The notes under the pieces are model-generated. The model searched no databases, had not been told where the DNA came from, and saw only the letters and a list, made by a program, of their open reading frames with translations. A program made the translations under genes and the position numbers. Shown piece by piece: positions 7,423 through 16,591 of a stretch of 59,071 nucleotides of DNA. Location: assembly GCA_951800145.1 (NCBI GenBank), contig CATOJE010000013.1:1-59071 (forward strand), in the 5' to 3' direction. Origin of the DNA: an uncultured Lachnospiraceae bacterium. Lineage in GTDB: Bacteria; Bacillota; Clostridia; Lachnospirales; Lachnospiraceae. Every line of letters starts with the position of its first letter. Position 1 is the first letter of the stretch.

Positions 7423-8973
7423 CTACTGTAAAATCAGTCCCATCTTCTCATTCCGGAAGAGCCTTTGGTCCATTTCCTTCATTTTCTCTGCCAGCAGCGG
7501 CTGAAAGTCCATCTGATCCAGCACATCCTTCTTAAGATCGATCCCCGGAGCGATCTCTGTAAGCATAACCCCTTCCTTTGTGAGCTCAAATACTGCCCGT
7601 TCCGTCACATAGAGCACCCGTTGACCCCGCTTTCTGGCATAGGCGCCGCTGAAGCTGATCTGGGCTACCTTCTCTACTGCCTTCTTTACCCGGCCCTCTG
7701 AGAGAATTTCCAGGCCAGCCTCCGTAAATCCGGCCTTAAAGCCGCCTGCCTTTAAGGTGCCCACAAAGATCACCGTCCGGGCAGACTGAGAGATATTAAT
7801 AAATCCGCCCACTCCATTTACCCGGTCCCCGAAGCGGCTGACATTTACATTGCCCTCCTGGTCAAACTCCGCAAAGGACAAGACCGCCAGATCCAGGCCG
7901 CCTCCGTCATACCAGTCAAACTGGCTGGCGGACTCTAAGATTACCTCCGGATTATAGACCAGGCCGAAGTTGCTTCCTCCGGCAGGAATCCCGCCGGTGA
8001 TTCCCTGCTCCACGGAAAGCTTTATGGCCTCTCCCAGGCCCTCCTCGTCGATCACAGAGGCTACCCCTGCAGGCATTCCAAATCCCAGATTTACAATGCT
8101 GCCTTCCTTTACCTCCATTGCTGCCCGACGGGCTATGACCTTCCGCTCATTCTGCTCCATAGGCGGCAGCTTTTCCACAGAAGACATCTTCCGCTCCCCG
8201 GACAAAGCCGGGTCATAGTCGGTCAGCATAGACTGGCGCTGGCCCGGGTCTACCACCACCGCGTCCACCAGAAAGCCCGGCACGCGGATATCCAAGGGCT
8301 TTAGGCTACCCTTTACCGCCACCTGCTTTACCTGAGCGATCACGATGCCGCCGCTGTTTTTCGCCGCCTGGGCTGCTGCCAGGCACTCCGGGAGGATCCC
8401 TTCCCGCTCGTAGGTCAGATTTCCCTCCTCATCCGCAGTGGAAGCCCGGATAATGGTCACGCCAATGGGGACAGAGTGGTATAAAAGGTATTCCTCTCCG
8501 CCGATCTCGATCACCTGGGTCAGCTTCTCCCTGGAAAAGCGGTTCATAGCCCCGGCCTCCACCCTGGGATCCACAAAGGTTCCCAGGCCTACCTTGGTGA
8601 TTACTCCGGGCCGGCCTCCCGCTATCTCCCTTGCCAGCTGAATCATGGTTCCCTGAGGCAGCACATAGGCGTCGATCTTCTCCTGTCTGGCCATCTCCTG
8701 CATGCGGACAGACCAGGTCCAGTGGCTGCCCACCACCTTGCAAACCATGCCTTCATGGGCGAACCGGTCCGCCCCGCCGCCCTCCTTATCCCCGATGCCG
8801 GCGCTGTGCCACAGACTTAAGTCCCTGGGATGCCCGGTTTCCAGGAAATGCTCCTCCAGCTCCTTTAAAAAGTAATAGGGCTCATTGATCCCGCCGCCCC
8901 CTGCCACCAGCCACACATTCACCTGATCCGGAATCATGGCAGCCGCTTCCCTGGCGCTCATAATCTTCTTCAT
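7423..8973 (-). CDS. Fused-subunit family I acyl-CoA transferase
   Basis: A 516-residue cytosolic enzyme that moves CoA between a carboxylate and an acyl-CoA, with alpha and beta halves fused as in acetate and propionate CoA-transferases. VAGGGGINEP lies near the N-terminus and the catalytic Glu region SVEQGITGG is near residue 330. I chose the ATG at 8973, with GGAG 7 bases upstream, because MKKIMSAREA aligns with the start of the paralogue at 12375-13922 (515 aa). The next upstream ATG is at 8985. It is the last gene of the catabolic operon. The acyl substrate is unknown. Confidence 0.88.
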   Translation of the reverse strand: MKKIMSAREAAAMIPDQVNVWLVAGGGGINEPYYFLKELEEHFLETGHPRDLSLWHSAGIGDKEGGGADRFAHEGMVCKVVGSHWTWSVRMQEMARQEKIDAYVLPQGTMIQLAREIAGGRPGVITKVGLGTFVDPRVEAGAMNRFSREKLTQVIEIGGEEYLLYHSVPIGVTIIRASTADEEGNLTYEREGILPECLAAAQAAKNSGGIVIAQVKQVAVKGSLKPLDIRVPGFLVDAVVVDPGQRQSMLTDYDPALSGERKMSSVEKLPPMEQNERKVIARRAAMEVKEGSIVNLGFGMPAGVASVIDEEGLGEAIKLSVEQGITGGIPAGGSNFGLVYNPEVILESASQFDWYDGGGLDLAVLSFAEFDQEGNVNVSRFGDRVNGVGGFINISQSARTVIFVGTLKAGGFKAGFTEAGLEILSEGRVKKAVEKVAQISFSGAYARKRGQRVLYVTERAVFELTKEGVMLTEIAPGIDLKKDVLDQMDFQPLLAEKMKEMDQRLFRNEKMGLILQ

Positions 8974-9065
8974 ACGCTTCTCCATTCTGCTTTCGCCTTT
9001 CTTGTTCGGTTTATTATGGTTTCGTCCCATCTCTGCCGCCCCTGCCGTCACGAAGCCGATCCTTT

Positions 9066-10274
9066 TTAGTGTCCGCCTCTGGCCACATATTCATCATGGT
9101 CATAGATGGTCTGATGTACCTTTTCATGGCGCGCCTCATCGATGATGCAGCTTCCGCCGCCCCACTGCCGCTTATTAGTCCACTCCGTATCCGGCCCGGA
9201 CCAGAAGGGATCCTCCTCCCCCAGCCCCAGGGGGAGAAATACGGTGGTGCACAGATACAGGCTTCCCGTGGAGATATAAACCTCCCCAATCTCCGGATTT
9301 GCCCCGCACCAGCCGATTTTCAGCCATCCCTTCTCATCGAAGGTCCCGGGCTTCATCATATTTTTGATCACCGCCGTCAGGGCGCACCGCACCTGCATAG
9401 GCGTCACCTCCTCCGGGAGATTATGCATCAGGGCCATTTCCGACAGATGCTGCATCGCGCCGAACCGGTATGCCAGAGAACGCCCCACTGCCGGGAAGGT
9501 GCCCTCCGGACTGATCAGCCGCTCCAGAATCCCAGCATACCGCCTGGCCCTTGAAGGAACCCGCTCCACTAAAAGCTCCCAGTCCGGATCCGTGGGGCCC
9601 ATAATCCTTGCCACATCATAGTACATAGGCTGGATGACAAAGCTGTTATAATAATTCATGCAAAACTCTTCCCCATCCCCGTACATTCCATCGCCCTTAT
9701 ACCACATCTCATGGAAATGCAGCGCGGAATCAATATGGTTCCTGTCATATGGCTTCCCCATCACATACAGCAGCGTCTCGATCATGGCTAAGAACATGTA
9801 AAAATTATTAAAGCCGGATTTGATTTTTGTGGAATCCGTCATACAGGCAGCCAGATTTTCCTTCTGCTCCTCTGTCAGGGGATCCAAAAGCTCCTTTGGC
9901 GCCCGGAGAATGCCATGGGCTAAAAAGGCGGCGTCCACCAGGGGCTGACGGCCCTCTTTAAAATTTACAAAATCCGGAGACTTAGGATTAGTGCAGTTGA
10001 TAATCACCTGCCGGGCAAGGGCGGCATATTTCCTCCGCAGCTCTTCCTCCTCCCCCTTTAAGCTCTTACAGCCAAGCCAGGCAGATACCCCGTCGATGGT
10101 TCGCCCGATGGCCTCCAGGTGAGTAAACTGCCTCCGGATTTCCACCTCCTTTTCCTCCGCCACCCGGCATTCACAGGGCATATCCCGGTGCAGCCTCTCT
10201 TCGGCCGCTGCCTCCAGCACCGGGGCAGCGATAGCCAGCATAGTATCCAGCCAATATCGTCTCTCTTCTGTCAT
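9066..10274 (-). CDS. DUF2264 family protein, predicted glycoside hydrolase-like
   Basis: A 402-residue protein matching the DUF2264 (COG4289) family. Features include GFNNFYMFLAMIE, a conserved GDGMYGDGEEF block near residue 200 and YYNSFVIQPMYYDV. The family is thought to adopt an alpha/alpha-toroid fold; as I recall, members have been linked to uronic-acid glycan breakdown (CAZy GH154). This copy lacks the long C-terminal domain of many relatives and has no signal peptide, so it is probably cytosolic. Its place between an SDR and a CoA-transferase is unusual and hints that the pathway starts from a glycoside or uronide. Confidence 0.72.
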   Translation of the reverse strand: MTEERRYWLDTMLAIAAPVLEAAAEERLHRDMPCECRVAEEKEVEIRRQFTHLEAIGRTIDGVSAWLGCKSLKGEEEELRRKYAALARQVIINCTNPKSPDFVNFKEGRQPLVDAAFLAHGILRAPKELLDPLTEEQKENLAACMTDSTKIKSGFNNFYMFLAMIETLLYVMGKPYDRNHIDSALHFHEMWYKGDGMYGDGEEFCMNYYNSFVIQPMYYDVARIMGPTDPDWELLVERVPSRARRYAGILERLISPEGTFPAVGRSLAYRFGAMQHLSEMALMHNLPEEVTPMQVRCALTAVIKNMMKPGTFDEKGWLKIGWCGANPEIGEVYISTGSLYLCTTVFLPLGLGEEDPFWSGPDTEWTNKRQWGGGSCIIDEARHEKVHQTIYDHDEYVARGGH

Positions 10275-10336
10275 AACAGCTCCTTATCCCCTTTCATTCA
10301 TGGTGACGCCTCATAAATCATAGCCACAAGCAGGCC

Positions 10337-10357
10337 GCCAGGCAAATTTCGCCTGGC
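10337..10357. other. Intercistronic stem-loop
   Basis: GCCAGGC and GCCTGGC pair around a 7-base loop in the 115-base gap between the SDR and DUF2264 genes. No T-run follows, so it is more likely an mRNA processing or stability hairpin than a terminator. Confidence 0.5.
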
Positions 10358-10389
10358 AGCCCCTGTGCCCGAAACATTCTTTGTTCGAA

Positions 10390-11157
10390 TTACAGCTTTT
10401 TAATGTGGAATCCACCGTCCAGATCGATATAATTGCCTGTACTGTAGATAAATTTCTCTGTGCAGAAGGCGCTTACCGCATCGGCGATATCCTGAGGCAT
10501 CCCCCAGCGGGCGATGGGGAAGGCTCCCTGCTCGATTAAATCGCTGTACTTTTTATGTACTACCTTGGTCATATCCGTCTCGATCACTCCCGGACGAATC
10601 TCATAAACCTGGATATCGTCTGCTGCCAGCCGGTCCGCATAGAGAGTGGTAAGCATGGCCACCCCTGCCTTAGATACACAGTACTCGCCCCGGTTGGTGG
10701 AAGAGACGGTGACAGAGCTGGAGCTGATATTCACGATTACCCCTCTGCGGCGCCCCTTCACCGGCTGGGTCAGCATCTGATTCGCCACCAGCTGGGTCAT
10801 GAACATGGTCCCCTTGGTGTTGGTGCCCACCACATAGTCAAAGCTCTCCTCGGTCATTTCCAGAAGATCCAGCCGCACCTTGGGAGCAACCCCTGCATTA
10901 TTCACCAGCACATCAATGTCTCCGTACTTCTCCACCACCTTCTTTAAAAAGGCTTCCCGGTCCTCCTTCACAGTGGTGCTTCCCTGTACATACAGATAAT
11001 CAATTCCCAGCTTCTCCAGCTCTCCCAGGTTCTCCTGATAATCCTTCGGATCATTCACATCCAAAATCGCTACATTATATCCATCCAGCCCAAGCTGTCT
11101 TGCCACGCCAAAGCCGATCCCCCGGCTGCCTCCGGTTACAATCGCTGTTTTCTTCAT
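10390..11157 (-). CDS. Short-chain dehydrogenase/reductase
   Basis: A 255-residue classical SDR, NAD(P)-dependent. It has the cofactor motif TGGSRGIG at residues 8-15, the NNAG motif near 87, catalytic Ser in NISSSSVTV and the YCVSK active-site pair near 160. It is FabG-like in sequence but sits among catabolic CoA genes, so it more likely oxidises or reduces a hydroxy/keto intermediate of that pathway than serves fatty acid synthesis. The cupin and hydratase genes lie just upstream in the same operon. Confidence 0.88.
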   Translation of the reverse strand: MKKTAIVTGGSRGIGFGVARQLGLDGYNVAILDVNDPKDYQENLGELEKLGIDYLYVQGSTTVKEDREAFLKKVVEKYGDIDVLVNNAGVAPKVRLDLLEMTEESFDYVVGTNTKGTMFMTQLVANQMLTQPVKGRRRGVIVNISSSSVTVSSTNRGEYCVSKAGVAMLTTLYADRLAADDIQVYEIRPGVIETDMTKVVHKKYSDLIEQGAFPIARWGMPQDIADAVSAFCTEKFIYSTGNYIDLDGGFHIKKL

Positions 11158-11189
11158 GATTTATTCCGCCTTTCCTTTTTATGCTGCTT

Positions 11190-11570
11190 CTACTTTAATT
11201 CCCCGCTCATCTCCTGGGCCCAGTGGTCCACCACCATTTTCGGCGCGTACACAAACATCATGTGCATATCCTCAGTTCCAGTATTCACCAGGCCGTGAGG
11301 CAGATTCCGGTCAATGTACACCGAATCCCCGGCACACACTGGTTCCGTCTCCTCGCCGATGGTCATCTCCCCTTCGCCCTTAATAATCGTATAGGTCTCG
11401 ATGGTCTCATGATCGTGAAGCGGGATAGAGCCGCCGGGATAAATCACCACATAGCCCTGGCAGAAATACTCTCCATTAATGGCCCCATTCTCCCCGTACA
11501 TCACCCTGGTCCGTCTTCCGGTGGGGAACTCCATTCCCTCAATATCTTTAAAAATGCTGATTTTCTTCAT
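11190..11570 (-). CDS. Cupin-domain protein
   Basis: A single-domain cupin of 126 residues. The metal-binding pattern is visible as HDHETIETYTI (two His and a Glu) and a later LPHGLVNTG His. Small cupins act as isomerases, dioxygenases or sugar-binding sensors, and sequence alone does not decide. It begins 5 bases after the hydratase stop codon, so the two are probably translated together. A role as isomerase or lyase in the same pathway is inference. Confidence 0.82.
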   Translation of the reverse strand: MKKISIFKDIEGMEFPTGRRTRVMYGENGAINGEYFCQGYVVIYPGGSIPLHDHETIETYTIIKGEGEMTIGEETEPVCAGDSVYIDRNLPHGLVNTGTEDMHMMFVYAPKMVVDHWAQEMSGELK

Positions 11571-11574
11571 CTTC

Positions 11575-12357
11575 TTACCTTCCTTCGTATTTCGGCGGAC
11601 GCTTCTCTAAGAATGCGGTCAGGCCTTCTATGGCGTCATGGGTGGTGAACAGGAAGCCTAAGGTCATAGCATCCCTCTGGGCAATATCCGTAGGCTGCTT
11701 ATTAGCTGCATCGTAGATCAGCCGCTTGTCAAACTTCATGGTGAGCGGCGCCTTAGAGGCCAGCTCCCTTGCCATCTCCTCCGCCTTCTCCCGCAGAGTC
11801 GCCACATCATCATACACCTCAGCGATCAAGCCGTAGTCAAAGGCCTCCTTTGAGGTGATCATCCTTCCCCGCAGGATCATATTCTTTGCCCGGCTCTCCC
11901 CGATGAGTCTGGCCAGACGCAAGGTCCCGCCCCATCCGGGAATCATGCCGATGTTGATCTCCGGCTGGCCGAACTTAGCATTAGCAGAGCAGACGCGGAT
12001 GTCGCAGCACATGGCGATCTCTAAGCCGCCCCCTAAGCAGTAGCCATTGATAGCAGCCACCACCGGGATGTCCAGGGTTTCAATCTTTGTAAACAGCTTA
12101 TGCCCTACCTCGATGGAGTACCGCGACTCCTCCGGGCTCATCTTCACCAGGCCGGAGATATCCGCCCCTGCGATAAAGGACTTCTCCCCGCCTCCGGTGA
12201 GAACCAGGGCACGGATGCTGGAATCCGCCTTTACCTCCTCCACAAGGCTGTCCATATATTCTACAATCGGCACGCTTAATGCGTTCCTTGTTGACGGGAT
12301 ATCTACCTTTAATATGGCATATCCTTCCTTCTTTTCCAGGGTGATTCCTTCGATCAT
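11575..12357 (-). CDS. Enoyl-CoA hydratase/isomerase (crotonase family)
   Basis: A 260-residue crotonase-fold enzyme. The oxyanion-hole segment is FIAGADISG near residue 65, and both glutamates typical of true hydratases are present, in GGGLEIAM and QPEINIGMIPGWGGT. It should add water across the double bond of an enoyl-CoA. The neighbouring CoA-transferases would supply CoA thioesters. It lies 17 bases downstream of the second CoA-transferase gene. Confidence 0.9.
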   Translation of the reverse strand: MIEGITLEKKEGYAILKVDIPSTRNALSVPIVEYMDSLVEEVKADSSIRALVLTGGGEKSFIAGADISGLVKMSPEESRYSIEVGHKLFTKIETLDIPVVAAINGYCLGGGLEIAMCCDIRVCSANAKFGQPEINIGMIPGWGGTLRLARLIGESRAKNMILRGRMITSKEAFDYGLIAEVYDDVATLREKAEEMARELASKAPLTMKFDKRLIYDAANKQPTDIAQRDAMTLGFLFTTHDAIEGLTAFLEKRPPKYEGR

Positions 12358-12374
12358 TCTTTTTTCCTCCTTCT

Positions 12375-13922
12375 TTATTTCTCCTTAAGCCCCATAACCT
12401 CCGGGGCAAAAATCCGCGGATCCATTAATTTCGGCTGCTCCGGCATCAGCGGCACGAAGTCCATCTGGCCCAACACATCCTTCTCTAAATCAATTCCCGG
12501 GGCAATCTCCTTAAGCACCAGCCCCTCCGGGGTCATCTCAAAGACAGCCCGCTCGGTCACGTAAAGCACCTTCTGACCGGTTTCCCTTGCATAATCGCCG
12601 CTGAAGGTAATATGCTCCACATCCTTTAAGAACTTCTTGTGCTTCCCTTCCTGGAGAATGTGGATCGCTCCCTCCCGGATCTCCGTCTTCAGCCCGCCGG
12701 CAGTAAAGGTTCCGCAGAACACACATTTCTTTGCAGTCTGGGAAATGTCGATGAATCCGCCAGCACCTGAAATGGTAGGACCAAATTTACTCACATTCAC
12801 ATTTCCATGGCTGTCCGCCTGAGCAAGCCCCAGACAGGTCATATCCAGGCCGCCCCCATTATAAAAATCAAACTGAGACGGGCCGTCGATCATGGAATCG
12901 GAATTATAGGCCACGCCGAATATGGCTCCGCTGGCAGGCACGCCGCCGATGATCCCCTGCTCGATGGTCATCTTCACATAATCTGCAATCCCTTCCTCTG
13001 CCGCCACCATGGCTACCCCGTCCGGCATGCCGAAGCCCAGGTTAATGATGGTTCCCTTCTGAAGCTCCATGGCAGCCCTTCTGGCCACCACCTTTCTCTG
13101 ATCCAGAGCCATGGGCGCTATGGCATCCACCGGCATCCGCACATCTCCGGTCAGGGCCGGATTATACTCTCCCTCAATGGTCTGCACCTGCTCCGGGCAC
13201 ACCACCACCGCATCCACCAGGATCCCCGGGATCCGCACCATTTTCGGATCCAGGGTGCCTGCCTGGGCTCCGAACTTCACCTGGCAGATCACTGTTCCGC
13301 CACAGTTATGTACTGCCTGGGCGATGGCTAAGGACTCTAGGTAAGCAGGCTCATACTCCAGAGAAATATTCCCCTCATTATCCCCGATGCTGCCCCGGAT
13401 TAAAGCCACATTTAAGGGGTAGGTCTTATACCGCAGCCACTCCCTGCCGTCCATCTCAATCAGCTCTACAATATCCTCTTTTGTCACATCATTCAGCTTG
13501 CCCCCGGAAATCCTGGGATCCACAAAGGTCTTCAACCCCGTCTGGGTAACCAGGCCCACCCGCTTGGCAGCGATCTCCCGGTACTGCATGGCCACAATTC
13601 CCTGAGGCAGGTTATAGGCCTCAATCTTATTTTCATTGGCCATCTGCTGCATCTTAGGAGACCAGCCCCAGTGGCCGCCTACCACCCGCTTGATCATCCC
13701 CTCGTGGGCGAAGCGGCTGATGCCTCCCTTATCCTTATCCCCGATTCCCGCGGAATGGGTCAGGCTCACCATCCTTGGATGCCCCTCGGTGAGGAAGCGC
13801 TCCTCCAGCGCCTCGAAAAGGAAATTCGGCTCCATAATCCCGCCGCCATTTCCAGATACAGCGATGCTGTCGCCGTCCTTAATCAATGCTACTGCTTCCT
13901 TCGCTGTCATAAATTTATTCAT
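12375..13922 (-). CDS. Fused-subunit family I acyl-CoA transferase (paralogue)
   Basis: A 515-residue enzyme closely related to the CoA-transferase at 7423-8973 and sharing its domain order. SGNGGGIMEP lies near the start and the catalytic Glu region TIEQGIIGGVPASG near residue 330. GGAG lies 7 bases before the ATG. Two non-identical copies in one operon suggest two different acyl or acceptor specificities, for example substrate activation and product release. The flavoprotein gene lies directly upstream. Confidence 0.9.
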   Translation of the reverse strand: MNKFMTAKEAVALIKDGDSIAVSGNGGGIMEPNFLFEALEERFLTEGHPRMVSLTHSAGIGDKDKGGISRFAHEGMIKRVVGGHWGWSPKMQQMANENKIEAYNLPQGIVAMQYREIAAKRVGLVTQTGLKTFVDPRISGGKLNDVTKEDIVELIEMDGREWLRYKTYPLNVALIRGSIGDNEGNISLEYEPAYLESLAIAQAVHNCGGTVICQVKFGAQAGTLDPKMVRIPGILVDAVVVCPEQVQTIEGEYNPALTGDVRMPVDAIAPMALDQRKVVARRAAMELQKGTIINLGFGMPDGVAMVAAEEGIADYVKMTIEQGIIGGVPASGAIFGVAYNSDSMIDGPSQFDFYNGGGLDMTCLGLAQADSHGNVNVSKFGPTISGAGGFIDISQTAKKCVFCGTFTAGGLKTEIREGAIHILQEGKHKKFLKDVEHITFSGDYARETGQKVLYVTERAVFEMTPEGLVLKEIAPGIDLEKDVLGQMDFVPLMPEQPKLMDPRIFAPEVMGLKEK

Positions 13923-13963
13923 ACATCTTCTCCTTCTTCTCCCGCAATGAATTCCATTATCCT

Positions 13964-16288
13964 TCAGACGGTTCGCCGGTCACTGTTAAAGTAAACACCC
14001 TCCCGCCAGTTTCTCCATACCATTTCAAACCAGCCGTCCTCCTCCGGAATGGGCCGCACCGGCCTCCAGAAGCACTGGCACCGGCCATCCTCATAGACGA
14101 TCTCCTGAATCTGCCCGGACATCCCCTTATCCTCCAGGGAGAACCGGAACTCCTCCGGCAGGCATTCCAAAGGTTTTTTGCCCTCCGGGTCACAGATTAG
14201 ATAGGAGCCCCGGCTGGTTCCGCCCCTTCGGATGTAATCCCGGATTGCCTCCAGATACATCTGCTGGCTTACCAGCAAATCCCGCAGACGGTACAGATGC
14301 TTTAACTCCGCCGTCTCCTGGATGCCCAGGCCATTAACCCGCTCCTGCTGGGCAAGATTCTCAGCCAGGGCCTGCTCCACCCCTTCCAGAGAACGGATAT
14401 TCGCCCCGCTCTTTGACATCCGCACGCCCAGCGTCTTTTTCTCCGCCTTCCAGTCCAGCAGCCCACTGGTCTTCTCCTCCAGTTTTCCTTCCGGCAGCCC
14501 GCTGGTCTTCTCCTCCAGCTTTCCTTCCGGCAGCCCACTGGTCTTCTCCTCCAGCTTTCCTTCCGGCAGCCCGCCAGGTATTTCCAGCTTTCCTGTCAAC
14601 TGCTCACCGCCGGCTTTCTCCGGGCCATCTGCCAGCAGCTCCCTGCCCTTCTCCGCTGCCCTCATCCCAAAGGCCTCCGCCCTTTCTACCTGGGCGCCGC
14701 AGCCTCTGGCCAAGGTATCTGCATCCCAGGGCTCCTCAACATACCTTCCGGCGATAAACTGGGCTGCCCTGAGGCTTCCCACCTGGCCGGAATTTAAGGC
14801 GCTTCCTCCTGGACGGTAAACCCCATGAGTGCCATTCACCTCCCCCACAGGGAAGAAATGTGCCAGATTGCTCTCCCACCAGCTGTTTCCCGCCAGACCG
14901 CCGTTATTATGCTGGGCGCAGACCGCGATCTCCAGCTGCTCAGTGTACAGGTCAATGTTGTGAGAGCGGTAAAGCTCAATAGCCGCCGGATTCATATGTT
15001 CCAGTCGGTCGATGGGGGTGTCCCACAAACCGTCAGAGCTCTTCAGGTAATCATACGCCTCCTGGTGAAGCAGCTGAGAGAGAAAGTGTCCCTTATCCTC
15101 CGCCGCGCTGGGATTCCTGCGGTAATCCAGATACACCCTCCGCCCCTTCATCACCGTCTCCTGGTACACCAGAAGATCGATAAGGGAAGAGCCGTAATCC
15201 ACAGTCTTCCTCGGGTCAAAGGGCCACTGATAGCCCTTTAGGAAAATGGCGTAGAGCATATCCTCCGGCTTGGAAAAATATTCATCCAGAAACTCCCGCT
15301 CATCGCTGCCGTCCGCGGCAGTGGATATGTACCTGGGAATCACCTGCTGATAAGTCCCGGACAGATTCCAGCGGAACTTGATGGAGGCGATACCATACTG
15401 GGATTCAGTCAGATTCTTTCCCCTGGCCCCGGCCCGGAAAGCGCAGCCCATACCGCCGGTCTGGCTCACCGGATAAACCGAAGTATCATACATCCCAGCC
15501 TCACCGCCTGTGCCGTAGACGATGTTATCTGCCGCAAAGACCGTGTACTGCTTCTCCACGCTGCTCTCCCGGACGTTCAGCGCCACAAGGCCCCGCACCC
15601 GTTTCCGTCCCTGACTTCCTTCCAGTGCTTCCTCCTGCCTTTGGCTGTCCCGGGAAGCTTCTATCCTGTCCTGGCTATCCTGAGAAGCCTCTTGCCTGTC
15701 CTGGCTATCCTGAAAAGCCTCTTGCCTGTCCTGGCCAGCCTTAAAAACCTCCTCATCATCCGTCAGCAGTTCAATCACCTGATACCCGTCAAAAACCGGA
15801 ATCTGGTACCGCTCTGCCTCCTCCCACAGCGCCTCGGTCATGAACTTGGAGGTGAGGGGACCGGCGGAAGTTCCACGCTGGTTCGGGTCATGGTCCGTCT
15901 TATAGCCTACATACTCCCCGCTGCCGTTACAGGGGAAGGGCACGCCGATATCCACCAGATGATAAAACCCTCTCAGAGAAAGGGCCGCCTCCGCCAAGGC
16001 CAGATCCCCATCCATCGCCTGGCCGTCAAATAAGGTCTGGGCCATCTTCCGGATACTGTCCGGCTCACTGCCGCAGGTGGTCAGCTTATAGTATGTCTGC
16101 TTATCTGACCCTGTGTTCCTGGAGGTTCCCATAAGCCTCCCCTCCGTCAAGATGGCGATATCCCTCTGTCCTGCCTTGTACAGGGAAACCGCGCTGTTTA
16201 AACCAGCTGCACCGCTTCCTACCACAATCGTCTGCACCGCGTAAAAGGGATACTCCCTCTCCCCGATGCGGATGGTTCTCTGCTCCAT
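13964..16288 (-). CDS. FAD-dependent oxidoreductase, fumarate reductase-like flavoprotein
   Basis: A 774-residue flavoprotein. The dinucleotide motif VGSGAAGLNSA is near residues 23-33, and GTSRNTGSDKQ and GGEVNGTHGVYRPGGSALN-like segments (late FAD contact, near 490) are typical of the succinate dehydrogenase/fumarate reductase flavoprotein family. No FMN or heme domain and no signal peptide are seen, so it needs a separate electron partner. Two low-complexity repeats interrupt the domain (see repeats at 14450 and 15640). It is the first gene of its operon, with a promoter and two TTGTACAA sites upstream. It probably reduces or desaturates the pathway substrate. Confidence 0.82.
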   Translation of the reverse strand: MEQRTIRIGEREYPFYAVQTIVVGSGAAGLNSAVSLYKAGQRDIAILTEGRLMGTSRNTGSDKQTYYKLTTCGSEPDSIRKMAQTLFDGQAMDGDLALAEAALSLRGFYHLVDIGVPFPCNGSGEYVGYKTDHDPNQRGTSAGPLTSKFMTEALWEEAERYQIPVFDGYQVIELLTDDEEVFKAGQDRQEAFQDSQDRQEASQDSQDRIEASRDSQRQEEALEGSQGRKRVRGLVALNVRESSVEKQYTVFAADNIVYGTGGEAGMYDTSVYPVSQTGGMGCAFRAGARGKNLTESQYGIASIKFRWNLSGTYQQVIPRYISTAADGSDEREFLDEYFSKPEDMLYAIFLKGYQWPFDPRKTVDYGSSLIDLLVYQETVMKGRRVYLDYRRNPSAAEDKGHFLSQLLHQEAYDYLKSSDGLWDTPIDRLEHMNPAAIELYRSHNIDLYTEQLEIAVCAQHNNGGLAGNSWWESNLAHFFPVGEVNGTHGVYRPGGSALNSGQVGSLRAAQFIAGRYVEEPWDADTLARGCGAQVERAEAFGMRAAEKGRELLADGPEKAGGEQLTGKLEIPGGLPEGKLEEKTSGLPEGKLEEKTSGLPEGKLEEKTSGLLDWKAEKKTLGVRMSKSGANIRSLEGVEQALAENLAQQERVNGLGIQETAELKHLYRLRDLLVSQQMYLEAIRDYIRRGGTSRGSYLICDPEGKKPLECLPEEFRFSLEDKGMSGQIQEIVYEDGRCQCFWRPVRPIPEEDGWFEMVWRNWREGVYFNSDRRTV
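14450..14582 (-). repeat. Tandem 36-base repeats inside the flavoprotein gene
   Basis: Three near-identical units encode GLPEGKLEEKTS, followed by a diverged fourth (LLDWKAEKKTLG). They form a charged linker before the C-terminal region. Such exact repeats inside an enzyme gene suggest recent expansion by slippage. Confidence 0.85.
15640..15747 (-). repeat. Gln/Asp/Ser-rich repeats inside the flavoprotein gene
   Basis: Tandem units of about 30 bases encode variants of FQDSQDRQEAS. They sit as a surface-loop insertion near residues 185-220 of the flavoprotein, between the two FAD-binding segments. Confidence 0.8.
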
Positions 16289-16399
16289 CTTCTCTCTCCT
16301 TTCCCAATCCTTTGTGACTGTATTAGTTACGCCTTCGCCCCTTCACTCAGTTTTCCCTAGGCAAAACAGGCAGTTTACAGCACTTTAAAGCCTTTGTCT

Positions 16400-16423
16400 T
16401 TGTACAAGAAATCGTTTGTACAA
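16400..16423. promoter_or_regulatory. Paired TTGTACAA operator-like sites
   Basis: Two perfect 8-bp palindromes TTGTACAA (16400-16407 and 16416-16423), 16 bases apart, lie just downstream of the flavoprotein -10 box. The same octamer occurs at 16592-16599 in the toxin-antitoxin promoter. TGTACA is the core reported for YefM operators. Confidence 0.65.
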
Positions 16424-16439
16424 TCGTTTTCATGAATAT

Positions 16440-16468
16440 AGCATAGCACCTTTTTCCCTTGCCGTCAA
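16440..16468 (-). promoter_or_regulatory. Predicted sigma-A promoter of the flavoprotein operon
   Basis: On the minus strand TTGACG (16463-16468) and TATGCT (16440-16445) are separated by 17 bases. The start point would fall just before the two TTGTACAA sites, which could act as a roadblock. Confidence 0.6.
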
Positions 16469-16543
16469 GGGGGATTTTCACAAAATTCACTTATCTGCCG
16501 AATTCCTCGGTCACCGTTTTTGAGAACACAGTTACGAAAACAG

Positions 16544-16572
16544 TTGACAGGAATCAGTTTATCCGCTAAAAT
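16544..16572 (+). promoter_or_regulatory. Predicted sigma-A promoter of yefM-yoeB
   Basis: TTGACA (16544-16549) and TAAAAT (16567-16572) are spaced by 17 bases, close to consensus, about 55 bases before the antitoxin start. Confidence 0.75.
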
Positions 16573-16591
16573 CAAATTAAAGAACAAGATT

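Noticed and set aside
10390-11157. Fatty acid synthesis fabG or uronate-pathway kduD
   Set aside because: SDR sequence alone does not separate these, and the neighbours are CoA catabolism genes, so no gene name is given.
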